NCBI RefSeq assembly: GCF_003482105.1
Contig: NZ_QULM01000005.1
Coordinates: forward strand, 118,709-182,708
Origin: Coprococcus sp. OM04-5BH
GTDB taxonomy: Bacteria; Bacillota; Clostridia; Lachnospirales; Lachnospiraceae
Length of the DNA stretch: 64,000 nt
Direction of reading: 5' to 3'
Numbering within the stretch: the first letter of the stretch is position 1; every line of letters starts with the position of its first letter. The notes beneath the pieces were generated by a model. The model ran no database searches. It saw only the letters and a list, made by a program, of their open reading frames with translations, and was not told the origin of the DNA. Made by a program: the position numbers and the translations under genes. Shown piece after piece: positions 37,321 through 45,742 of this stretch.

Positions 37321-37346
37321 CAAGTTTCCATACAAAACTTGACACA
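37321..37346 (-). promoter_or_regulatory. Element upstream of the ECF sigma gene, shared with rmlB
   Basis: caagtttcc and ggaaacttg-type arms flank tacaaaacttgacaca; on the minus strand TGTGTCAAGTTTTGTATG. It ends 26 bp before the sigma ATG. The same core sits upstream of rmlB (12782-12808). Possible auto-regulated promoter or repressor site. The remaining bases up to 37523 hold nothing else recognised. Confidence 0.42.
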
Positions 37347-37523
37347 ATCTGTAACCCATCTATGATATGTCTGCTTACTATGTTGATCTTATTTATTTCA
37401 CTTAGTCTGCCTGTTTTCTTATTCCACATATTTTCCCATATAGGACGTTCTATACATTGTACGGATCAGGTGGTGGAATTTATGGATACTTTTAAATATT
37501 TGCAGATAAATTTTTCTTACACC

Positions 37524-38486
37524 TTACTCCATCGGTTCTGCCGCAAGAAGCTGCATGACATAACGCTTTTCTGGCATGTGCCATCTGAACGGCCAGATCA
37601 GTATATCCTCTGCCGTGACTTTCATGTCATATCCGTTATGAAGTGCAATGTCCCGTTCAAGCTGCAGCGCTCCCTCAACCCTTGAGATCTGCCTTATGGC
37701 GTTCCTGTCTCTGCTTTCAAGTACCTCAAGTACATGCTGCTGCTCCCGGTCATTCTCCACCGCTGTGATCTCGTAGCCCCAGATAATCTTCCGTTTGGTG
37801 AGCTTATACATCAGGTCGTTCAGCCTGGTGACCGCCGCGTCATTCATGGCTCTTATTGCCGACTCTATTTCCATAAGCTCTTCTTCATCGTAATTTCTTT
37901 TGTATGCGTACAACAGCCCTGCGAATCTGGCATTCAACTGACTGTGCAGCCCCACCCCTGCGGTATAGTCGAATTTCATGGATACGGCTTTTTGTGTTGT
38001 CTCCTCTGTCAATTTGAAACTATTTGCCTGAACTATATCCTGAAGGTGCTCCACTACTATCTCCGGCTCTATTCCATCCCGCAGCAGCTCTTCAAATATA
38101 TGTGCGTCCTCATGGCTGTGCTGCCAGAATGGTATGTCCGCCACCACGGCTTCTTTCACACCATATCTGTCAATGGCGCGCTTCACGCCATCAATATCCC
38201 GGTCTATAAGTATCAATCGGTAGTGCTCGGACAGCCTTCTGAGATCAAGATCCCACGCCTCTCCCACACCAAATATTGCGAGAGTTGGCAAGTCCGAGTG
38301 ATTGGTTAAGACTTCTCCTTGTACAAGCTTTTTTCTACAACCTTCTGAGTTTTCTGGGTTCTCCTGCACTTTCCTTTCCCGACAGTTGGCGATTATGAAA
38401 TCAGTCAGTGCTTCCCTGTACTCCGCCCAGGGTTCATCCGCACCATATATTCTTTCAGACTCTATCATTTTATCTAAAATGTTCAT
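37524..38486 (-). CDS. Unknown protein with a Rossmann-like nucleotide or SAM binding motif
   Basis: 320 residues. The middle has PTLAIFGVGEAWDLDLRRL then RLILIDRDIDGVKRAIDRYG, resembling the first two strands of a class I methyltransferase or NAD(P)-binding fold (GxGxxxDL, acidic residue after the second strand). The N- and C-terminal parts match no family I know. No membrane segments. Stands alone between the sigma operon and relQ, both reading away. The methyltransferase idea is inference. Confidence 0.7.
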   Translation of the reverse strand: MNILDKMIESERIYGADEPWAEYREALTDFIIANCRERKVQENPENSEGCRKKLVQGEVLTNHSDLPTLAIFGVGEAWDLDLRRLSEHYRLILIDRDIDGVKRAIDRYGVKEAVVADIPFWQHSHEDAHIFEELLRDGIEPEIVVEHLQDIVQANSFKLTEETTQKAVSMKFDYTAGVGLHSQLNARFAGLLYAYKRNYDEEELMEIESAIRAMNDAAVTRLNDLMYKLTKRKIIWGYEITAVENDREQQHVLEVLESRDRNAIRQISRVEGALQLERDIALHNGYDMKVTAEDILIWPFRWHMPEKRYVMQLLAAEPME

Positions 38487-38543
38487 TTTTTATGTCCGTA
38501 AGGCTTCCGCCTTTTTCCTTTTTATTTTTTACACTTATTTCAT

Positions 38544-38572
38544 TGTTATAATACATGAATTTGGTATATAAT
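38544..38572 (+). promoter_or_regulatory. Candidate promoter of relQ
   Basis: TTGTTA (38544-38549), 17-bp spacer, TATAAT (38567-38572). The leader to the ATG at 38786 would be about 205 nt, unusually long. The gap 38487-38785 holds no other feature I can name. Confidence 0.42.
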
Positions 38573-38785
38573 TGGTGTGTCGCTTATGTACTAATATATC
38601 AAAAGGACAATATATATTGCAATGCCTATGCTTGCTTAAAAAAATATAAAACCTATCATACTTTAAAGGATATTAACAAGATAGCAAGACCCAATATCCA
38701 ATAAGAATACCGATAAAAATAAAAGCTACTATATTCAGGAAAATACTGATAAAGCTAACCTATTATTCAGAAAGGCTATATTATT

Positions 38786-39511
38786 ATGTACGAAACAAAT
38801 ACAACCCATTTTGACAAGAAATTTATAGATGAATTAAGTGCAGACACAGGTCACCCTTTTATTAATGATATTACAAGCTTTGAGGAATTAATGATGATGT
38901 ACAGCTGTGCCATTAAGGAGGTACAGACCAAGCTTGAGGTTCTGAACATGGACTTTGGAGTCCGCTACAGAAGAAATCCTATTGAATTCATCAAGACCAG
39001 ACTCAAGCGTCCGGACAGTATCGCCAAGAAGCTCAAACAGAAGGGCTGTCCCATAACTGTTTCTGCCATTGGACCAAACCTGAATGATGTGGCAGGTATC
39101 AGAGTCATATGTTCATTTATTGATGATATCTATGCGGTTGCCGAACAGCTCATCGGTCAGGATGACATCACACTTATCGAGGCAAAGGACTATATATCCC
39201 ACCCTAAAGAAAATGGTTACAGAAGCCTCCATCTTATTGTTCAGGTTCCGGTTTTCTTTGCTGACTACACAAGGGACATGAATGTTGAAGTTCAGATCCG
39301 TACTATTGCCATGGACTTCTGGGCCAGCCTTGACCACAAGCTCAAATACAAACATTCACTGTCAAACCCTGAGGAAATTTCCAAGGAACTCAAGGAATGT
39401 GCAGAAAGCATTGCGGTAAATGATGAACGTATGCAGCTTATCAAAAATAAGATTTATGGTGAGTCCATACAACCTAAGAAAAAGCGGGAGGATTTCGAAG
39501 GGAAATTATAA
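38786..39511 (+). CDS. relQ: Small alarmone synthetase
   Basis: Makes (p)ppGpp from GTP/GDP and ATP. 241 residues, one synthetase domain, no HD hydrolase, TGS or ACT domain, as in RelQ/YjbM. Motifs: VRYRRNPIEFIKTRLKRPDS, GVAGIRVICSFIDDIY-type core (here DVAGIRVICSFIDDIYAVA), HPKENGYRSLHLIVQVPVFF and EVQIRTIAMDFWASLDHKLK. All catalytic positions look intact. Ribosome site AGAAAGGC. On the plus strand, followed by the tRNA-Arg gene. Confidence 0.93.
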   Translation: MYETNTTHFDKKFIDELSADTGHPFINDITSFEELMMMYSCAIKEVQTKLEVLNMDFGVRYRRNPIEFIKTRLKRPDSIAKKLKQKGCPITVSAIGPNLNDVAGIRVICSFIDDIYAVAEQLIGQDDITLIEAKDYISHPKENGYRSLHLIVQVPVFFADYTRDMNVEVQIRTIAMDFWASLDHKLKYKHSLSNPEEISKELKECAESIAVNDERMQLIKNKIYGESIQPKKKREDFEGKL

Positions 39512-39555
39512 AATACGGCTTAAGTGCAATTTTGTATTTATACTACAATTTCCAT

Positions 39556-39584
39556 TTGACAAATGCAGGATAATAGTATAAAAT
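39556..39584 (+). promoter_or_regulatory. tRNA-Arg promoter
   Basis: Perfect -35 TTGACA (39556-39561), 17-bp spacer, -10 TAAAAT (39579-39584). The start site falls about 25 bp before the tRNA. Confidence 0.8.
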
Positions 39585-39617
39585 ATGGTCTGTTGTAGGG
39601 ATTTAATCCTTATATGT

Positions 39618-39691
39618 GTGTATGTAGCTCAGCTGGATAGAGCACTTGGCTACGGACCAAGGTGTCGGGGGTTCGAATCCTCTCATACACG
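39618..39691 (+). tRNA. tRNA-Arg (anticodon ACG)
   Basis: 74 nt cloverleaf: acceptor GTGTATG pairs with CATACAC and G is the discriminator; anticodon stem CTTGG/CCAAG with loop CTACGGA, anticodon ACG (inosine-modified, reading CGN). No CCA is encoded. It has its own promoter and terminator. Confidence 0.95.
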
Positions 39692-39692
39692 T

Positions 39693-39728
39693 AAAAAAGC
39701 ACAAATCGAATGATTTGTGCTTTTTTTA
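39693..39728 (+). terminator. tRNA-Arg terminator
   Basis: AAAGCACAAATC pairs with GATTTGTGCTTT around a 4-nt loop, followed by seven or more T. Textbook rho-independent terminator. Confidence 0.92.
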
Positions 39729-39794
39729 TTTTTATGCAACCGGTTAAGTGCGACATGCCTGCATGATCAGAACTATAGGGCAAAATGTGTTCAT

Positions 39795-39842
39795 AAAAAA
39801 CCGTCTTCACCCTTGATAAATAAAGGGCTGAAGGCGGTTTAA
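39795..39842 (-). terminator. Terminator of the sensor-EAL gene
   Basis: Minus strand: AAACCGCCTTCAGCCCTT pairs imperfectly with AAGGGTGAAGACGGTTT around an 8-nt loop, then T run. Located about 35 bp past the stop. Confidence 0.88.
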
Positions 39843-39876
39843 TCTTTCACATCAACATCAGCATTATTAATAGTTA

Positions 39877-42800
39877 TCAACTCATCATGGTATACTCAAT
39901 ATCCCTATAAAGACTTATGCCGTTATTGACAAATTCATAGGTTCCGTTCTTAAGGGTAATATGCCTGTCCTCAGTTGCCATGTCGCTGCCGGCGGAGTTA
40001 CGCACATCCGTGTGGACGGCGGATTCGTTACAGCGGATTACAGCATTTCTTGAAGCATTTCCCATGGCAAATGCTGCCGAGCCTTGAAGGGTCGCCCTGT
40101 AGTCTGCATGGTCAATGGTTATATTGGTATCTGTTCCGCCGCCCATTCCGTAGAAATTGCTGGTCAGGGACTCTACACACACACTGGATGTAGCAACAGC
40201 CACATTACATCTACTGCCGTTCATGGTTCCCACACCCACGCACTCGGTTCCACCACACTCAAGCTTAAGGGCAGTATTCGCAATGGTTATATCTGTATTG
40301 CCACTTATAGCTCCTATGGCAACCCCTGTGGTATTCATGAATATGCAGCTTAAGTTGCACTTCATTATGCTTATGCTCCTGTCTCCCGACAGTGAACCGA
40401 TACCCACACCATACTGACCGCGGAGCTCAAGCTCGTAGCTACCCCGGTTGATAAATATATTCCCTCCACGACCCGAGCCAATACCTACGCCCCTTAATCC
40501 ACTGGCGGATATTGTCACTCTTCCGTCCTGTTCAAATATCAGATCTCCATGTTTCTCATTAATGGCATTGCCTATTCCGAAGTATTTGCCGTTGTTTACA
40601 TCTATGTCTATGTCGCCATTGCCCCTGACTGTAAGGACTGAGCTCTCAGGTACCCTTATTCCGCCGGTTCTTAACAGGTTGTCCTGGGCAAGCACCAGTG
40701 TCACATTGCAATTCTCACCTATATTAATACATGGTTTTTCACGCTCACTGGCAAGATTTACATTGCTCAGCTTGATACCGCAGGTCTGGCCATCCTCTAC
40801 ATCTATTGAAATGTTGGACTTGAAGCCGTCGGCTCCAATTATCTCCAGAATATCCCCCTGATTGTAGCCTGCCACCCTTATCTGAGTGTATTTGTCCGTT
40901 GCAAGAGTAACCAGTGAAAGCTTGCTCTCGCCATTTGTAATATATATCTTGCTGCCATATCTGTTGAGAGTTGTCTGGTTGTACTGGACAATCTCATTCT
41001 TGATTGTTGTGGCTATCCCCTCTACTATCCTTGCTTCAGGGCGTCCGGTATAAAAGCCCTGGATGAGGTCTACCCCGAGTCTTATCACTTCCTTAAGCTC
41101 GTTGGTATTCTCAACCCCCTCCGCCAGAGCCAGGATATCATTGTCATGGGCATATTCTATGATATTTCTCACAAAATGCTGCTTCTGTGTGCTCTTATGG
41201 ATGTCCTTCATCAGCACTCTGTCAATCTTAACATACTTCGGCATATACCGCATCAGATTGTCTACATTTGAGTAGCCGGTTCCGTAATCGTCTATGGCTG
41301 TCTCTACCCTCATCTGGGAGTAGCTGTCCTTAAGCTGCTGGAGCTCGCTGTCTTTCATCTGTGTTTCTTCAGTGAACTCAACCACTACCTGTTCGTTTAC
41401 CCCTTTTAGAAGCCTTGTAAGAATACTCCGTCGTCTTTGGTCAAGTCCACAGCCAGGTATACTGTTTATGAATATCTTCTTACCATTAAACAGATACGTA
41501 TACTTCTTCAGGTGGGATATTACATTGTTAAATGTTGCGTACTCCACATCCGCAAGTCTGCCTAACTTCTCAGCACTTTCAAGGAAGTCCATTGGGGAAA
41601 GCTTCTCATTTATATTAAACCGCATAAGTGCCTCATAGGCGTAGATTATTCCTGTCCTTGCATTGACGATAGGCTGGAAATAATAAATTATACGGTTCTC
41701 ATCAAGGATCTGATTTACAAGGCGGTTCCAGCCGGCATCTCCACCACCTTGCTTGCTTATGACAGCCATTGCCGTATCCTTCTTCTTATTCTTAATGCCG
41801 ATGGCTTCGTTTACTGCTTCTTCAAGCTCATCCTGATCTGCAACTTCACGGACTGACAGTCCCGTCATTATATTTATATTGTAGCTGTCATTCTGTCTGT
41901 TCAGATCCTTCAAACGTTCATCAAGGTTGCTACAGAATATCTTACCTCTCATACCCACCAGATCCTCTGATGGTGCTGCGAATAAAAATTCGTCGTTGCA
42001 CATTCTTGAACAGATTTCCGAGTCAAGAGTAATATCCTGTATTATCCTTGAAAGACTGCAGATAACCTGATCTCCCGTGCGCCTTCCAAAATTAGAATTT
42101 ATCTCTTTTATCCTGAAGATATCCACTGCCACAATGACTACCTTCCGCTTCTCTCCGTTAAGCTGAAACCTGGCAGTTGCTTTTTCAATAAAGCCTTTAT
42201 AATTGTATAAACCGGTAAGCTGATCTCTTACCTGGGTTGCCTCAAGTTTTTTCAGGAGACTGGCATAGCTTGCCTGTCTGTAGAATGCCATCATGCCTTG
42301 TGATACATTCGTAACCCAATTTCTGAAATCCTCGTTCAATGCCTTATGCTCGTCCCCATAGGATATAACCACATAACCGTAGCTCTTCTCATTGAAATGT
42401 ATCGGTGTAAAGAAATAAGTCTGTGGCTTCTCATGGGGTGCCCACATATCAGGTATCATGAGCTTACTGTCAAATTCATCATCAAAATCTATTACATTTC
42501 CCGAGTCAGGATCAGATCCGCACCTGATGACTCTGTGCATTTTCGTGGTGTACCCGGTAGTTACATAAGCATCACTGTTAACCTTGACCGGATCATTCCA
42601 GCCATCATTCATACAGATACTTAAGCTCTCAAAATCTCTTATCTGATACACATACTGGAATATTGTTCCGAAGAAATCATTCATATCAGATGTAGACAAA
42701 AGATCGTCCATAAAGTGATTATAGTTTGATTTGTAGCTGTTCACCGATACATCTGTAGTCCAGTTATTACGTCTTATAGAATCAGTTATAACCTTGGTAT

Positions 42801-43665
42801 CATCACAGCCACAGCTGCTCCCGAAGAATTCCGGCGACGAGCTCTTAAACTCCCCTATATGAGTTCCGTCAAGCCGGGCCTTAACCCATCGGGCAGTATA
42901 CTCACCACATGGTGCGGACGGCTTCTCCGCAGAGGTTATAGACTTAGGACACGCCCTACCCTCATCTGTCATGTCAAAGCCGATCAGTGCCACATCCTCG
43001 GGTATCCTGTAGCCATGGGCTGTAAGCTTCGCCGCAACCCCCATTGCCATCTCGTCATTTGCACAGGCAATAGCTTCCGGCATATGATTTCCGCGACGTT
43101 TCATAAGAAATTCTGCTGCCTCCGTACCTGAACGATATATGTACTTCCCATAAAAAATATCGTCCTCGGGCACAGTAATGCCATGATCTCTCAAGGCATC
43201 TCTGTAAGCCTTTTCACGCTGCATGGAATGAGGATGATTTTTAATCCCATTTACAAATGTTATATCCCTGTACCCGTGATGTTCTATAAGATGGCTCACC
43301 AGATCGTAATACGGTGTATAATTATCCATCATAATGGTTGGGAAATTCTCACTTTCCTTGTCAACAACAACCACCGGTCCCTTAAATACATCCTTGATAC
43401 GTTTCTCAAGCTTAAGCGCAACACCGGCAGTCTGTATGGTGTCCTTCAATATTACAATAGCGTCAAAGGATGAATAATTAATAAGATTATATATATTGGA
43501 ATCCCCCACGCCCCTCGGCTGGGTCTCCTGAAATTTAAGAAGCATAGAAAAAACGCATACATCATAATTCTGTGTGTATGCCTGCTTTAAAAAACCACTT
43601 AGGAACGCATGCTGCATTTTATCTTCCGTCTGGGCAACTAACACCGCTATTTTTTTACGTCCCAT
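39877..43665 (-). CDS. LacI-like sensor - degenerate GGDEF - EAL - beta-helix protein
   Basis: 1262 residues, no signal peptide or membrane segment, so cytoplasmic. Residues 1-280 form a LacI/periplasmic-binding-like ligand domain (KIAVLVAQTEDKMQHAFLSG, FPTIMMDNYTPYYDLVSHLI) without the DNA-binding headpiece. Residues about 330-460 look like a sensory (GAF-like) region. The GGDEF domain starts at DQLTGLYNYKGF (about 478); its signature is CNDEF, so cyclase activity is probably lost. The EAL domain has EALMRF (about 676), INSIPG, DDYGTGYSN, KIDR, AEGVE and IQGFYTG, all expected residues. Residues 905-1262 are glycine-rich repeats (GVGIGSGRGG, GVAIGAISGN) like a right-handed beta-helix. Likely a ligand-controlled c-di-GMP phosphodiesterase. 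The last domain is the odd part. Confidence 0.88.
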   Translation of the reverse strand: MGRKKIAVLVAQTEDKMQHAFLSGFLKQAYTQNYDVCVFSMLLKFQETQPRGVGDSNIYNLINYSSFDAIVILKDTIQTAGVALKLEKRIKDVFKGPVVVVDKESENFPTIMMDNYTPYYDLVSHLIEHHGYRDITFVNGIKNHPHSMQREKAYRDALRDHGITVPEDDIFYGKYIYRSGTEAAEFLMKRRGNHMPEAIACANDEMAMGVAAKLTAHGYRIPEDVALIGFDMTDEGRACPKSITSAEKPSAPCGEYTARWVKARLDGTHIGEFKSSSPEFFGSSCGCDDTKVITDSIRRNNWTTDVSVNSYKSNYNHFMDDLLSTSDMNDFFGTIFQYVYQIRDFESLSICMNDGWNDPVKVNSDAYVTTGYTTKMHRVIRCGSDPDSGNVIDFDDEFDSKLMIPDMWAPHEKPQTYFFTPIHFNEKSYGYVVISYGDEHKALNEDFRNWVTNVSQGMMAFYRQASYASLLKKLEATQVRDQLTGLYNYKGFIEKATARFQLNGEKRKVVIVAVDIFRIKEINSNFGRRTGDQVICSLSRIIQDITLDSEICSRMCNDEFLFAAPSEDLVGMRGKIFCSNLDERLKDLNRQNDSYNINIMTGLSVREVADQDELEEAVNEAIGIKNKKKDTAMAVISKQGGGDAGWNRLVNQILDENRIIYYFQPIVNARTGIIYAYEALMRFNINEKLSPMDFLESAEKLGRLADVEYATFNNVISHLKKYTYLFNGKKIFINSIPGCGLDQRRRSILTRLLKGVNEQVVVEFTEETQMKDSELQQLKDSYSQMRVETAIDDYGTGYSNVDNLMRYMPKYVKIDRVLMKDIHKSTQKQHFVRNIIEYAHDNDILALAEGVENTNELKEVIRLGVDLIQGFYTGRPEARIVEGIATTIKNEIVQYNQTTLNRYGSKIYITNGESKLSLVTLATDKYTQIRVAGYNQGDILEIIGADGFKSNISIDVEDGQTCGIKLSNVNLASEREKPCINIGENCNVTLVLAQDNLLRTGGIRVPESSVLTVRGNGDIDIDVNNGKYFGIGNAINEKHGDLIFEQDGRVTISASGLRGVGIGSGRGGNIFINRGSYELELRGQYGVGIGSLSGDRSISIMKCNLSCIFMNTTGVAIGAISGNTDITIANTALKLECGGTECVGVGTMNGSRCNVAVATSSVCVESLTSNFYGMGGGTDTNITIDHADYRATLQGSAAFAMGNASRNAVIRCNESAVHTDVRNSAGSDMATEDRHITLKNGTYEFVNNGISLYRDIEYTMMS

Positions 43666-43815
43666 ACCCGCACTCCTTTCAAGTAACCCTTAATAAATCT
43701 GAAGTCTGTCCTGAAACAGCTTTCAAATCCCATTTCCCGTCTGACTATCAAGTATATATTAACACAATGTTGATTTTTTGTATAGTTTACCGTCAAAGTT
43801 TGTGCATAATCACCA

Positions 43816-43849
43816 AAGGGAGAGCCCCTGAATTCAGGTTTTCTCCCTT
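43816..43849 (-). other. Interrupted palindrome between the sensor gene and the ABC genes
   Basis: AAGGGAGA and TCTCCCTT flank a central cctgaattcagg palindrome. It lies 37 bp past the ABC gene's stop, with no T run after it on the minus strand. Could be a weak terminator or a protein-binding site. Confidence 0.5.
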
Positions 43850-43885
43850 CCTGGCAGTATATATTTGTGAATAATTGCAACAGTG

Positions 43886-45739
43886 TTATGACACCTGCTC
43901 GAACTGTGAATTATACAGGTCAGCGTAGAAACCGCCCTTCGCCATGAGCTCTTCATGGTTACCCTGTTCGATGATATCTCCATCCTTTAATACAAGGATG
44001 ATATCTGCATTTTTTATGGTAGACAGTCTGTGGGCAATAACAAAGCTTGTTCTGCCCTTCATCATATTGTCCATACCCTTCTGTATGCTGTGCTCTGTTC
44101 TAGTATCTACAGATGAGGTTGCCTCATCTAAGATAAGCACAGGATTATTTGCAAGGATTGCTCTTGCTATGGTTATAAGCTGCTTCTGTCCCTGGGATAC
44201 ATTGGTTATCTCCTCGTTAAGCTCCATGTTGTAGCCGCCCGGAAGCGTGGTTATGAACCTGTGGGCATGTGCTGCCTTGGCTGCCGCTATAACCTCATCA
44301 TCCGTTGCATCAAGACGTCCGTATCTGATGTTCTCCATAATGGTACCCTTAAAGAGCCATGTATCCTGAAGAACCATTCCGAACACATTCCTCAGCTCTC
44401 TTCTGTTGAAGTCCCTTATGTCGTGCCCGTCAAGCTTGATAGATCCACCGTTTACATCGTAAAATCTCAGAAGAAGCTTTACTATGGTGGTCTTTCCTGC
44501 TCCGGTCGGACCTACGATAGCAACCTGCTGCCCCGCCTTCACATGAGCCGAGAAGTCCTTGATGATGATCTTATCCTCATCATATCCAAACTTCACATGG
44601 TCAAATGTAACATCACCTTTTATTCCCTCTATGGATACAGGGTTTTCTACTATCTGCTGTTCCTCGTCTTCCTCAAGGATCTCAAATACTCGCTCTGCTG
44701 CCGCAGCCATCTGCTGCATAAGGTTAGTAACCTGGGCTACCTGCTGTATAGGCTGTGTGAAATTCTTCACATATTGTATGAATGCCTGAATATCACCGAT
44801 CTGGATAACTCCCTTTATGGCAAGGGCTGCACCGGAGATGGCAACGCCAACATATCCGAGATTTCCCACGAACATCATTACAGGCTGCATAAGTCCAGAG
44901 AAGAACTGTGCCTTCCATGCTGACTTGTACAGGGTCTGGTTTGCATCTGCGAATTCCTTCTTAACTGTCTCTTCCTTATTAAAGGCCTTTATTACTGTAT
45001 GTCCTCCGTACACCTCTTCAACCTGACCGTTTATATGTCCCAAATATTCCTGCTGGGTCTTGAAGAACCTCTGTGATTTCTTAATAACAATACTCATAAG
45101 GATTATACTCACAGGCAGTATCAGTACTGCTATAAGAGTCATTAACGGGCTTATGGTAAGCATCATTATAAATACACCTACAACTGTGGTGATTGATGTT
45201 ATAAGCTGTGTAATGCTCTGATTTAAGCCATTTCCCATGGTATCAATATCGTTGGTGATCCTTGAAAGCACCTCACCATAGGTTCTGCTCTCAAAATACT
45301 TAAGAGGCATTCTGTTGATCTTCTCTGACACATCCCTACGAAGCCTGTAGCATATCTTCTGGGTCACGCCTGTCATGATGATACCCTGAACGAAGTTAAA
45401 CAGAGCACTGACACCATACATGGCAAGGACTATAAGAAGTATCCTGCCGATCTTATCGAAATTAATACCGCCGTTTCCGCTTATTTTATTCATGATACCA
45501 CTTGCAAGCTCTGTGGTAGCCTTACCAAGTATCTTAGGGCATACTACATTAAATATTGTTGATCCCAGGGCAAATATCATTACTGTAAATACTGCAATCT
45601 TGTATCTGCCCATATATTTGATTATCTTGCCTATGGTACCCTTAAAGTTCTTGGCCTTCTCGCCGCCACCCATTGGGCCTCCGTGGCGTCTCTGGCGGTA
45701 CTGATTATTCTGAGGCTGTGTATTGTTATTTTCTGCCAT
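43886..45739 (-). CDS. ABC exporter half-transporter, catalytic subunit
   Basis: 617 residues: basic, asparagine/glutamine-rich N-terminus, six transmembrane segments (about 45-350) and a nucleotide-binding domain with GPTGAGKTTIVKL (Walker A), NVSQGQKQLITIARAI (signature) and VLILDEATSSVDTRTE with the catalytic glutamate. Pairs with the next gene upstream (3 bp gap), which has a degenerate site, as in heterodimeric TM287/288-type multidrug exporters. Substrate unknown. Confidence 0.92.
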   Translation of the reverse strand: MAENNNTQPQNNQYRQRRHGGPMGGGEKAKNFKGTIGKIIKYMGRYKIAVFTVMIFALGSTIFNVVCPKILGKATTELASGIMNKISGNGGINFDKIGRILLIVLAMYGVSALFNFVQGIIMTGVTQKICYRLRRDVSEKINRMPLKYFESRTYGEVLSRITNDIDTMGNGLNQSITQLITSITTVVGVFIMMLTISPLMTLIAVLILPVSIILMSIVIKKSQRFFKTQQEYLGHINGQVEEVYGGHTVIKAFNKEETVKKEFADANQTLYKSAWKAQFFSGLMQPVMMFVGNLGYVGVAISGAALAIKGVIQIGDIQAFIQYVKNFTQPIQQVAQVTNLMQQMAAAAERVFEILEEDEEQQIVENPVSIEGIKGDVTFDHVKFGYDEDKIIIKDFSAHVKAGQQVAIVGPTGAGKTTIVKLLLRFYDVNGGSIKLDGHDIRDFNRRELRNVFGMVLQDTWLFKGTIMENIRYGRLDATDDEVIAAAKAAHAHRFITTLPGGYNMELNEEITNVSQGQKQLITIARAILANNPVLILDEATSSVDTRTEHSIQKGMDNMMKGRTSFVIAHRLSTIKNADIILVLKDGDIIEQGNHEELMAKGGFYADLYNSQFEQVS

Positions 45740-45742
45740 AAT

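Noticed and set aside
39610..39810. Minus-strand 66-residue frame across the tRNA-Arg gene
   Set aside because: It lies on the opposite strand of a clear tRNA and its terminator.
43647..43880. 77-residue frame between the sensor gene and the ABC genes
   Set aside because: No ribosome site or recognisable product; it spans the interrupted palindrome and the likely promoter of the sensor gene.
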